Source of the DNA: JAAYDK01 sp964543935 | GTDB lineage: Bacteria; Spirochaetota; Spirochaetia; Sphaerochaetales; Sphaerochaetaceae | Assembly (NCBI GenBank): GCA_964543935.1 | Contig: CAZJAK010000013.1 | Coordinates: forward strand, 1-45,775 | Direction: 5' to 3' | DNA length: 45,775 nucleotides | Shown here: positions 1 to 7,270 of the stretch, in pieces | How positions within the stretch are numbered: the stretch's first letter is position 1 | Layout: each line of letters opens with the position of its first letter | Notes under the pieces: model-generated | Told to the model about the DNA's origin: nothing | What the model saw: only the letters and a program-made list of their open reading frames with translations | Databases searched by the model: none | Program-made: the position numbers and the translations under genes

Positions 1-584
1 AAAGCGGTGAAAGCATTCATCGCCACATCGTCACGGTAGCCCGTCAGGCTCCGAAACGATCCGAGCAGGTCGAAACCGGCATTGTTGAAAGCCGAGATGG
101 CATGGAAAGCGGCCAACTCGAGCGCTTTGATCACAGGGGCGTTTCTCGTGAACACAAAAAAGAACACAACCGTTCCCATCAATTGGAACGACAAGGAGGC
201 CATCACAACCGTGCGCACCAACCGGACCGTGCCGCGCAAGGTTCCGGGTCGGTAAGCCTCGCTCACCAAGGTCCGCTGCCCGATGCCGACCGACAGTCCC
301 AAAGCGGTGATGATCACGGTAATGACGGCCATGAAGCCCATCCCACCCACCATGATGAGGATAGCCAGGGTGATCCGGCCGAACAAGCTGAAAGTTCCAC
401 CGACATCGACGGTGGTCAAACCCGTCACGCACACGGCGCTTGCCGAGATGAACAGGGCGTCGATGTATTCGACCACCCTGCCCTGTTGCCATGCGATCGG
501 CAGGGACAGCAATAATGAGCCAAGCAGTATGACCAATGCGAATCCAGCCACCAGGAATCGGCTGGGTGGTAGCCTTTTTCCCAT
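1..584 (-). CDS. TrkH/KtrB-family potassium uptake channel subunit (C-terminal part cut by window edge)
   Basis: This is the membrane pore subunit of a Trk/Ktr potassium uptake system, which works with a cytoplasmic TrkA/KtrA gating protein not seen here. Reading the minus strand from ATG 584 gives MGKRLPPSRF and a first hydrophobic helix. The family's selectivity-filter block ISASAVCVTGLTTVDVG follows, then MVGGMGFMAV, and near the window edge FHAISAFNNAGFDLLG, the second filter block. About 194 residues are present; the family is usually 440-480 residues, so the rest lies outside. No Shine-Dalgarno precedes 584. An in-frame ATG at 641 exists, but the predicted promoter lies at 593-621, so 584 is preferred and the message may be leaderless. 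The gene is divergent from the GntR operon. Confidence 0.9.
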   Translation of the reverse strand, partial: MGKRLPPSRFLVAGFALVILLGSLLLSLPIAWQQGRVVEYIDALFISASAVCVTGLTTVDVGGTFSLFGRITLAILIMVGGMGFMAVITVIITALGLSVGIGQRTLVSEAYRPGTLRGTVRLVRTVVMASLSFQLMGTVVFFFVFTRNAPVIKALELAAFHAISAFNNAGFDLLGSFRSLTGYRDDVAMNAFTA

Positions 585-592
585 GATGGAGC

Positions 593-621
593 AGTGTATC
601 ACGCTCGCTGATGCATGACAA
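593..621 (-). promoter_or_regulatory. Promoter of the TrkH-like gene
   Basis: On the minus strand TTGTCA (621-616) and TACACT (598-593) are separated by exactly 17 bases. Transcription would begin about at the A of ATG 584, which implies a leaderless or nearly leaderless mRNA and fits the lack of a ribosome binding site. Confidence 0.5.
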
Positions 622-658
622 CATGAGGTCTTTTTCAGCATGAAGAAGATGAAGTATG

Positions 659-687
659 TTGACATTGTACTAATACACTAGTACAAT
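659..687 (+). promoter_or_regulatory. Sigma70-type promoter of the gntR-SPFH-ABC operon
   Basis: A perfect -35 TTGACA (659-664) and a -10 TACAAT (682-687) are spaced by 17 bases. The expected start near 694 lies just before the AAGGAG at 698-703. The ATG at 686 is inside the -10 box and so cannot be the start codon. Confidence 0.8.
665..686 (+). promoter_or_regulatory. Operator palindrome between -35 and -10, probable GntR autoregulation site
   Basis: TTGTACTA (665-672) and TAGTACAA (679-686) form a perfect 8-base inverted repeat around the spacer ATACAC. It fills the whole spacer and overlaps the -10 box, so a bound dimer would block RNA polymerase. YtrA-subfamily GntR repressors are known to use such palindromes in front of their own operons. 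That this site is bound by the next gene's product is inferred. Confidence 0.75.
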
Positions 688-709
688 GGGACAAAACAAG
701 GAGCAATCG

Positions 710-1123
710 ATGAAGGACGAGCCGGCTTCACCCATCGGATTCTCATTGGATACGAAAAGCGGGGTGCCCTATTACAAGCAGATCATCCTGCAAGTGGAAA
801 TGGCAATCGCCGACGGTCGGGTCACCAAAGGGACGAAGTTGCCCACCGTGCGCGCCCTGGCCGTCGAACTAAGCGTCAATCCCAATACGGTTGCCCGAGC
901 GTACCAGGAAATGGAAATCCGTGACATCGTGGTCACCCAACAAGGCTCGGGGACCTTTATCAGCGACAAGGAAATCACCATTGACAGCATCGAGCGGGAA
1001 CGGATCCTCACCGAGATCACCCGCTCGTATATTTCCAAGGCCTCGTCCTATGGCTTTTCGCTCGACGAGTTGATCAAGCATATCGTGGAACTGGGCCCGG
1101 ACTTAAGCTCGAAGGAGGCGTGA
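710..1123 (+). CDS. GntR-family (YtrA-like) transcriptional regulator
   Basis: This 137-residue protein has a winged-helix DNA-binding domain at about residues 12-80: PYYKQIILQVEMAIADG, then the recognition block LPTVRALAVELSVNPNTVARAYQEME and the wing VTQQGSGTFI. The short C-terminal helical tail of about 50 residues matches the YtrA subfamily, which lacks a large effector domain and usually controls an ABC transporter operon. Start 710 is chosen because AAGGAG lies 6 bases upstream and the upstream ATG 686 falls in the promoter. It is the first gene of a seven-gene operon, and its stop overlaps the ribosome binding region of the SPFH gene. It probably represses its own operon through the palindrome at 665-686; the signal it senses is unknown. 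Confidence 0.9.
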   Translation: MKDEPASPIGFSLDTKSGVPYYKQIILQVEMAIADGRVTKGTKLPTVRALAVELSVNPNTVARAYQEMEIRDIVVTQQGSGTFISDKEITIDSIERERILTEITRSYISKASSYGFSLDELIKHIVELGPDLSSKEA

Positions 1124-1125
1124 CC

Positions 1126-2229
1126 ATGAACTTGTTCCAAAGAAAGTTCGAACGGATCAAGAACCAACAGACCTTTGTGTTGCACAAGGATTTCTCATTT
1201 GGAGCACTCTCGTTTTTCATCTTGGCACTGGCGATAGCCACAGGTATCGCCATCCAGATGTCGATGTACCCGATATTCGTCATTCAAGCGACCGTGCCGT
1301 TGGCCTTGGCCTTCATCGCGGCAGCCGGCATCGTGGCGCTCTTCCCGCTGTGGGCCACGATCGTGGCCACCACAGCCCTGGTGTGGTTGTATGTGATCGG
1401 TTTCCTGGGACTCCCGCTTGCCCCGGTTGCGATAGCCGGATGCGTCGGCATGTTCCTGGGAGCCTCGGTACAACTGGTGCTGCAGTGGGACAAGGTCATT
1501 GTGCTCAGGATGGGCAAATTCCGCAAGGTGCATGGCTGTGGCGTGTTGCTGCTCGCCCCGCTGATCGACCGCATCGCCGAGTTCGTCGACACCCGCATCC
1601 GGGCCACCGACTTCAGCGCTGAAAAAACCCTCACCAAGGACACTGTCCCGGTCCATGTCGACGCCATCGCCTTCTGGATGATTTGGGATGCCAAACAAGC
1701 CGTTCTGGAGGTTGAGAATTATATCGAGGCGGTAGTCCTGTCAGCCCAGACCGCTTTGCGCGACAGCATCGGCAAACACGAGTTGGCGGCCTTGCTCTCG
1801 CGCCGGGAAGAGTTGGGCAAGGAGATCCAACAAGCCCTCGACGCCAAGACCAATCCGTGGGGGGTGACGATCCTTTCGATCGAAATCACCGACATCATCA
1901 TCCCCAAGGAACTCGAGGATGCCTTGAGCAAGCAGGCCCAAGCGGAACGTGAGAAACAATCCCGCATCATCCTGGGCGCCGCCGAAGTGGAGATCGCCCG
2001 GAAGTTCCAGGAAGCTGCTTCCCAATACGACGGGAATCCCGTCGCTTTGCAGCTGCGGGCGATGAACATGGTGTATGAAGGAATCCGGCAAAACAACTCG
2101 ATGATGCTCATGCCGGCTTCCATCCTTGATAAAATGGATCTGGGTGCGGCCCTGGCGACGGCAGCTCTTCAGAACAATGCCGGCAAATCGGCCAAAGCGG
2201 GCGAGGTACAAGAGGAGGAATCTCTATGA
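1126..2229 (+). CDS. SPFH/band-7 (stomatin-like) membrane protein
   Basis: This 367-residue protein has three or four N-terminal hydrophobic helices (about residues 28-118) followed by an SPFH/prohibitin domain (about 120-300). Typical blocks are VIVLRMGKFRKVHGCGVLLLAPLIDRI in two parts, DTVPVHVDAIAFW, and the coiled flotillin-like segment ALSKQAQAEREKQSRIILGAAEVE. SPFH proteins form membrane-attached oligomeric cages that organise or protect membrane partners. A long helical N-terminal membrane region before SPFH is more than the single hairpin of ordinary slipins. GAAGGAGG at 1111-1118 fits ATG 1126 better than the GTG at 1120. The next gene starts in an ATGA overlap, so it probably works directly with the ABC transporter encoded downstream. 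Confidence 0.88.
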   Translation: MNLFQRKFERIKNQQTFVLHKDFSFGALSFFILALAIATGIAIQMSMYPIFVIQATVPLALAFIAAAGIVALFPLWATIVATTALVWLYVIGFLGLPLAPVAIAGCVGMFLGASVQLVLQWDKVIVLRMGKFRKVHGCGVLLLAPLIDRIAEFVDTRIRATDFSAEKTLTKDTVPVHVDAIAFWMIWDAKQAVLEVENYIEAVVLSAQTALRDSIGKHELAALLSRREELGKEIQQALDAKTNPWGVTILSIEITDIIIPKELEDALSKQAQAEREKQSRIILGAAEVEIARKFQEAASQYDGNPVALQLRAMNMVYEGIRQNNSMMLMPASILDKMDLGAALATAALQNNAGKSAKAGEVQEEESL

Positions 2230-2909
2230 TCCGGATTGAGCATGTGGTACGCACCTACAAGACAGGGGAGACTGTCGTCCGCGCATTGCGCGATGTTTCT
2301 CTTACCATCGCCGATGGTGAATTTATCAGCATCGCCGGTCCCTCTGGATCGGGCAAGACCACGTTGCTGAACTTGATCGGATGCATCGATTCCTTCGATG
2401 GCGGAGAGATATGGATGGATGATGTGGCGGTCTCCACGATGGACAAACGTCGCAAGACCGAGTTTCGCCGCAACCATTTGGGATTCATCTTCCAAACCTA
2501 CAACCTCATTCCCGTACTCAGTGCCTTCGAAAACGTCTCGTTCGTCCTCTCCATCCTGGGGGTGCCCGAGAAGGAAGTCCGGGAACGGACGATGCAGATG
2601 CTGGCCGAGGTGGGCCTGAAGGGGATGGAAGACCGCCGCCCCGCCAAGCTCTCCGGGGGTCAACAGCAACGCATCGCCATCGCCCGGGCATTGATCAAAC
2701 AACCCAAAATCGTACTGGCCGATGAGCCGACCGCCAATCTCGACTCCAAGACCGGCGAAGAAATCCTCGCCTTGATGAAGGCCATGAACGACCGGTACGG
2801 CACAACCTTCGTCTTCTCGACCCACGACAAGATGGTCATGGATTACGCCAACCGCTTGGTCATCCTGCATGACGGCCAGATCACGGCTGACGGAAGGAGG
2901 CAACCATGA
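2226..2909 (+). CDS. ABC transporter ATP-binding protein, LolD/MacB type
   Basis: The 227-residue ATPase belongs to the family that energises FtsX-type permeases (LolCDE, MacB). It shows Walker A GPSGSGKTT (about 39-47), the Q-loop in FIFQTYNLIPVLSAFENV, the signature LSGGQQQR, Walker B IVLADEPTANLD and the switch histidine in FSTHD. Both ends overlap neighbouring genes by ATGA, indicating tight translational coupling with the SPFH gene and the first permease. This class is mechanotransmissive: it moves lipoproteins, lipids or peptides out of the inner membrane rather than importing solutes. The LolA-like and barrel proteins at the end of the operon support that reading; the substrate is not known. 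Confidence 0.93.
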   Translation: MIRIEHVVRTYKTGETVVRALRDVSLTIADGEFISIAGPSGSGKTTLLNLIGCIDSFDGGEIWMDDVAVSTMDKRRKTEFRRNHLGFIFQTYNLIPVLSAFENVSFVLSILGVPEKEVRERTMQMLAEVGLKGMEDRRPAKLSGGQQQRIAIARALIKQPKIVLADEPTANLDSKTGEEILALMKAMNDRYGTTFVFSTHDKMVMDYANRLVILHDGQITADGRRQP

Positions 2910-4159
2910 GGTTCGTCGTCTCCTTGGCTTTCAAGAACCTCACCCGCTACAAGCGCAGGACATTGATCACCGCGTTCGCCATAGCTGTCGGCTTGATGAT
3001 GTTCATCATCGTCGATTCATTGTTGATGGGGGCCGAGTCGGAGTCGATGCGCAATTTGCGTTGGTACGAGACTTCTTCGATGCGCATAGTCAACGCCGCC
3101 TATTGGCCAGAACGAACCATGCTGCCGTTGGACAAAGGCATAGAACACCCTCAAGAAATTCTTGCACAATTGCGGGCCAAAGGCCTTCAAGCCACTGCCA
3201 GGATCGCGTTTGCCGCCGACATGATGCTCTACAGCGAGGATTTCGGCGAGGATGGAAATCTGCCGGTGCTGGTAACCGCCATCGATACCGTTACCGATGA
3301 GCGGGTGTTCGCCTTGGCAAAGACGTTGGTCGATGGCCGATTGCTCCAACCGGGTGAAGCGGGGGCGGTCATCGGATCATGGTTCGCCGAAGACATCGGA
3401 GCCAAAGTCGGTTACACGGTGACGCTTCTTGCTCGTGGCAACGGTGGTTTTTTCGAAGCGCTCGACCTTGAGATCGTCGGCATCGTCAACTGCCCCAATC
3501 CGAATGTCAACCGGACTTTATTGATGGTCCCCATCGATGTGGCCGGTCAAGCGTTGGGCATGGGTACGAGTGTCACCGAGATCGACATCGCCCTGCCAGA
3601 GCGCGCCGATGTCGCCGCGGAGGCCAAAGCCTGGCAGCGGCTGCTGGATCCCACAGGGCAACTGCTGAAAGTGGTCGGTTGGGAAGAGCTCGCCAAGGAT
3701 TACATCGGCATTGCCCAGGCCAAACGGGGCGGGACCAAGGTCTTGCTCTTCTTGGTGTTCATCATTGCGGCAGTCGGCATCTCCAACACGATGCTGATGG
3801 CGATTTATGAACGGGTGCGTGAACTCGGCATGATGCGGGCGATGGGGATGAACGACCGCAGCATCCAGTTGGCTTTCATGCTCGAAGCTGGCGGCATCGG
3901 CCTGATCGGTTCGATCGTGGGAGTGCTGGCGGGAGTCGTGACCAACATCCCGCTCGTCATCATGGGGGTCGATTTCACCTTCATGATGCGTGACATGGAT
4001 ATCGGGTATCGCATCCAAGGCATCATGCGCGGCTCATGGAATGTCCCTGCCATTATCATGGCCTTCGTTGCTGGCTTCGTGTTATCGATGATCGCAGCCT
4101 ACATTCCGACCCGACGGGCATTGAAGATGGACATCCCGGCCTGTCTCAGGCACAACTAG
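2906..4159 (+). CDS. FtsX-like ABC permease 1 (MacB/LolC-E type)
   Basis: This 417-residue permease has the MacB/LolE layout: an N-terminal anchor (VSLAFKNLTRYKRRTLITAF), a large periplasmic domain (about residues 45-270), then the FtsX domain with three C-terminal helices. Family marks are SNTMLMAIYERVRELGMMRAMGM, which couples to the ATPase, and the terminal IPTRRALKMDIPACLRHN. It starts at ATG 2906 in an ATGA overlap with the ATPase gene and has GGAGG five bases upstream. It pairs with the second permease to form a heterodimer, as LolC does with LolE. The periplasmic domain would hand substrate to the LolA-like protein encoded two genes later (inferred). Confidence 0.9.
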   Translation: MRFVVSLAFKNLTRYKRRTLITAFAIAVGLMMFIIVDSLLMGAESESMRNLRWYETSSMRIVNAAYWPERTMLPLDKGIEHPQEILAQLRAKGLQATARIAFAADMMLYSEDFGEDGNLPVLVTAIDTVTDERVFALAKTLVDGRLLQPGEAGAVIGSWFAEDIGAKVGYTVTLLARGNGGFFEALDLEIVGIVNCPNPNVNRTLLMVPIDVAGQALGMGTSVTEIDIALPERADVAAEAKAWQRLLDPTGQLLKVVGWEELAKDYIGIAQAKRGGTKVLLFLVFIIAAVGISNTMLMAIYERVRELGMMRAMGMNDRSIQLAFMLEAGGIGLIGSIVGVLAGVVTNIPLVIMGVDFTFMMRDMDIGYRIQGIMRGSWNVPAIIMAFVAGFVLSMIAAYIPTRRALKMDIPACLRHN

Positions 4160-4171
4160 GAGGAGAAGGCT

Positions 4172-5399
4172 ATGAAATTGACCGGCATAGCATTTCGGAA
4201 CATCGCCAGGAACCTACGCCGCTCCATCCTGTCCGGTGCGGCCATCGCAGTCTCGGCCATGTCTATCGTGTTGTTGTTCTCCTTTATCGACGGTATGCGT
4301 GAGGACATGGCGGGCAATCTCACAAAGTACTACACGGGTGAAATCCGCATCCGCAACAAGGATTTTGCCGAATACGAGCGTTACAACCCGATCCATCTGT
4401 CGGTCGATTGGCAAGCCATCGAACCACTGGTGGCCAAGACGGAAGGATTGCAGGCGGTATTCCCGCGCATCCCCTTCCCGGCCAGTTTGTACCTCGACGG
4501 GACCAACCATGGAGTGATGGTCATTGGCGCTGACTTCACCCGTGAACCAGCCTTCCAGAATGGGGAGACGGTAGTGAAGGAGGGCCGCTTGCCGAGTGTC
4601 GGCCAGAACGAGATCCTGATGGGCGTTGGCTTGGCCGACAACCTTGGCCTCGCCATTGGCGATAAGGTAACCCTGATCTCTACCACCGCGGCACGGGGAA
4701 GCAACGCCATCACGGTGCAGATCACCGGCTTGGCGACCTTTCCCGTCATGGCCATGAACAGCACCCACGCTTGGATGCCACTCGACCGGGTCCAATATTT
4801 CTTACGGATGGGCACAGCTGTCCAAGAGGTCTTGATCATGGCTTCGCGAACAGCCAAGGAGGAACTCGAGCTAGCGACCGACCTGGCTAAAACCATTCAA
4901 CAGACGACCGGTGTCGAAGTCGAGGTCAAGACTTGGCGGCAGTTGCATGATCTGTACAGCTTGTTGGAGATGGCCCAATACATCNNNNNNNNNNATTTTC
5001 TTCTTCCTGCTCGGCAGTACCGTCATCATCAACACGACCATGATGGTGATTTATGAACGGATGCGCGAGATCGGCACCCTTTCGGCTTTGGGGATGCATG
5101 GGACGGAACTCACCCGGCTGTTTTTCTTGGAGGGCTCGATGATCAGCGCCATCGGAGCTGCTGTCGGGGTGCTGCTCGGGGTCGGCATCACGCTCTATTT
5201 CGGCCGGTTCGGACTCGATTTCACCGATGCCCTCAGCGGAATCGATTTTGAAATCTCTTCGGTGCTTTATCCCCGCATCTCCTGGCTGACGGCAGTGTTC
5301 GTGTACCTGTATGCCGTGGTCATCTCCTCGTTGGCCACCTTCATTCCTTCTCGCCGGGCATCGAAAATCCAACCCGTGGAGGCTCTTGGTTATGTATGA
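4172..5399 (+). CDS. FtsX-like ABC permease 2, interrupted by an assembly gap
   Basis: This is a second permease of the same fold as its neighbour, starting KLTGIAFRNIARNLRRSIL and ending FIPSRRASKIQPVEALGYV. A run of 10 Ns at 4985-4994 breaks the frame. The reading frame ends cleanly at a codon boundary (...LLEMAQYI) and resumes at one (IFFFLLGSTVIINTTMMVIYE), so the true gap length is a multiple of three. Alignment by eye with permease 1 suggests about 7-8 residues are missing, near the start of the second transmembrane helix. This is therefore an assembly artefact and not a pseudogene. AGGAGGA lies before ATG 4172. The end overlaps the LolA-like gene by eight bases. Confidence 0.88.
4985..4994. 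other. Assembly gap (10 N)
   Basis: Ten undetermined bases lie inside the second permease gene. Coding sequence on both sides ends on codon boundaries but in different nominal frames, so the run of 10 is a placeholder. The real length must be divisible by three, perhaps about 24 bases. Confidence 0.99.
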
Positions 5400-6147
5400 A
5401 CATAGACGATTGATCAGCAGGTGCTTAGTTCTGAGTGCACTGCTTTTGATTATGTCCCTTCCTGTGGCAGCCATGGATGCCCACGACATCATCAGGCAGA
5501 TGGATGCGATGGAGACCTTCGCGACTTCTTCCATGAGTGGCTCCATCGCGACGACCGACCGGTTCGGTGTCAAGACCACCACCTTCAAGGCATGGTCGCG
5601 CGGTGCGAGCGATTCGTTGGTTGAATTCACCAGCGCCGCCGAACGGGGCCAGAAAATCCTCAGGACCGCCACCGGCTTGTATCTCTATTACCCTGACGCC
5701 CAAGAGATGATCAGGTTGCAGGGAGCCGCCCTCAGGCAATCGATGCTGGGTTCCGATCTTTCATATGAGGACATGACCGCAGAAAGGGATACGTTGGCCA
5801 GTTATGATGCCACTTTGGAAGGCCAAGCGACCCATAACGACCGGTTGTGCCACGTCCTCAGGCTGACAGCCAAGAGCAGGACAGTGGCTTACCCGCTGCA
5901 AAAGCTGTGGATCGACACTGAGACGTATATAGTGCTCAAAGCCGAATATTCGACCGCAACCGGTCGATTGCTCAAAACGATGGAGGTTTTGGAAACAGCC
6001 GAGATCGCATCGCGCACCATAGCGGTCAAGACACTCATCTCCGACAAGATGAAGCGTGATTCCTCCACCTTGATGACCATCGATACACTTGAAGTCAATA
6101 TCCCGTTGGATCCCAAGCTCTTCTCGATCGAAGAGCTGACCTGGTGA
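5392..6147 (+). CDS. LolA-like outer membrane lipoprotein-sorting protein
   Basis: This 251-residue exported protein has a signal peptide (YEHRRLISRCLVLSALLLIMS LPVAAM) followed by a LolA/LppX-like fold: DAHDIIRQMDAMETF, SMSGSI, FKAWSRGAS, and the strand pattern IDTETYIVLKAEYST. Known family members are half-open periplasmic beta barrels that carry lipid-modified or lipidic cargo, and versions encoded next to FtsX or RND permeases are common. ATG 5392 is chosen because GTGGAGG stands 8 bases upstream and a signal peptide follows at once; the reading frame is open further upstream but inside the permease gene. It is the likely periplasmic shuttle between the permease pair and the outer-membrane protein that follows. 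Confidence 0.82.
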   Translation: MYEHRRLISRCLVLSALLLIMSLPVAAMDAHDIIRQMDAMETFATSSMSGSIATTDRFGVKTTTFKAWSRGASDSLVEFTSAAERGQKILRTATGLYLYYPDAQEMIRLQGAALRQSMLGSDLSYEDMTAERDTLASYDATLEGQATHNDRLCHVLRLTAKSRTVAYPLQKLWIDTETYIVLKAEYSTATGRLLKTMEVLETAEIASRTIAVKTLISDKMKRDSSTLMTIDTLEVNIPLDPKLFSIEELTW

Positions 6148-6157
6148 GGTGCCGGTA

Positions 6158-7249
6158 ATGCATAAGCGGATTCTCACCGGTCTCCTCCTAGCATTGATCC
6201 TTATCGCATCGAGCCAAAGCATTGTCGCTTCAGTGCAGACCTCTGTCGGTATGGACCTGTATCAGAGCATCGTTGGGGTGAAGCTGAACCCGCTTGCCGA
6301 GCGCACATGGTCCTACACCCCGCAATCGGCCGCACGGGTCACCTTCGCTTCCAGCGCCAGCGGCAATGTCCGCGGGGAGTTGTCTCTGCGCTTGTCGATG
6401 CCGGCAGCCCTCGATTCACCCGACGACCTCATCGAACGCGCTTCTGTGCGCATGCGCTTTCCTTCGTCTCGCATCACGTTGGGAAAGACCCGCTTGTCTT
6501 GGGGTGACGGGGTGGTGTTCAATGCCGGGAGCGTCTTGCAACCCCAAGTGTCATTGCAGAATCTTTCCTTGACTGCATCGCCACAATTGGAGACGAATTC
6601 ATGGTTGGCATCTGTCAACATCCCGTTGGGGGCCTTTTCCTTTATCGAGGCGGTGGCTGCCCCTCGATATCCGTTCAAGCTGGAGGATGCATTGCTGGGA
6701 GCCAGATGGTATGCCGAATTCGGTACGGTAAAGCTGGAGGCGGGTTATGCATCGTACCGTCAAGGTGGAGTGAGGAACCATGTCCCGTATGGTGCCGTAC
6801 AAGGCAACTTCGGGCCCGATTGGGCTATGGCGGTCTCAACGTCAATCCCAACCGAAGGCGACATCGCCGAGGCGACCCGCCTTGCCACCCGTTTGAGCAG
6901 CTCGCTGTTCTGGATGATCCCGGCCGGCTTTGGGGCAACCATCACCGTCCGCCTGGAGGCGCTGGTCCGTCCATGGGCTTCATGGGTGGGCATGACGAGC
7001 GACCATGATTACGCCTTGATGCTCTATGCGGAGTCCACCTACTCGCCGGAGGCCTCGTTGGGCGTCACAGTGCGTTCGATCGTGTCGCCGTTGGATGCTT
7101 CAGCCCTCGTCATGGCCAGTGTCGGCTGGAACGCATTGCAGGGGGTCACCCTTACTGCAATGGCCTCCAGATGCTTGGGAGAGCCGGCTGACCTGTTTTC
7201 GTATACCCAACCGTTGGCTTGTGCCTTGGGAGTATCATTGGTGTACTGA
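6158..7249 (+). CDS. Outer-membrane beta-barrel protein, last gene of the SPFH/ABC operon
   Basis: The 363-residue protein has a signal peptide (HKRILTGLLLALILIASSQSIVAS) and then alternating polar/hydrophobic strands with many short turns, ending in ACALGVSLVY. A C-terminal strand closed by an aromatic residue is the usual outer-membrane insertion mark. Segments such as RITLGKTRLSWGDGVVFNAG resemble the barrel proteins that accompany LolA-like proteins in lipid-export loci (DUF1302-like), but that is a resemblance only. ATG 6158 has GAGGT seven bases upstream; GTG 6149 is the alternative. The gene follows the LolA-like gene by 10 bases. It could be the outer-membrane acceptor or exit channel of the system. 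Confidence 0.72.
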   Translation: MHKRILTGLLLALILIASSQSIVASVQTSVGMDLYQSIVGVKLNPLAERTWSYTPQSAARVTFASSASGNVRGELSLRLSMPAALDSPDDLIERASVRMRFPSSRITLGKTRLSWGDGVVFNAGSVLQPQVSLQNLSLTASPQLETNSWLASVNIPLGAFSFIEAVAAPRYPFKLEDALLGARWYAEFGTVKLEAGYASYRQGGVRNHVPYGAVQGNFGPDWAMAVSTSIPTEGDIAEATRLATRLSSSLFWMIPAGFGATITVRLEALVRPWASWVGMTSDHDYALMLYAESTYSPEASLGVTVRSIVSPLDASALVMASVGWNALQGVTLTAMASRCLGEPADLFSYTQPLACALGVSLVY

Positions 7250-7270
7250 CACGTGCAGATTCGGTAACGA

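Noticed and set aside
31..624. A 197-codon open frame on the minus strand at the left edge
   Set aside because: It is out of frame with the clear TrkH-like protein. Its product is Arg/His/Gly-rich and lacks hydrophobic helices, as expected of a shadow frame.
686..709. ATG 686 as start of the GntR regulator
   Set aside because: It lies in the -10 box and operator; ATG 710 has AAGGAG at the right distance.
4172..5056. Premature end of the second permease
   Set aside because: The apparent stop comes from a placeholder run of Ns that shifts the frame; coding continues in full after it.
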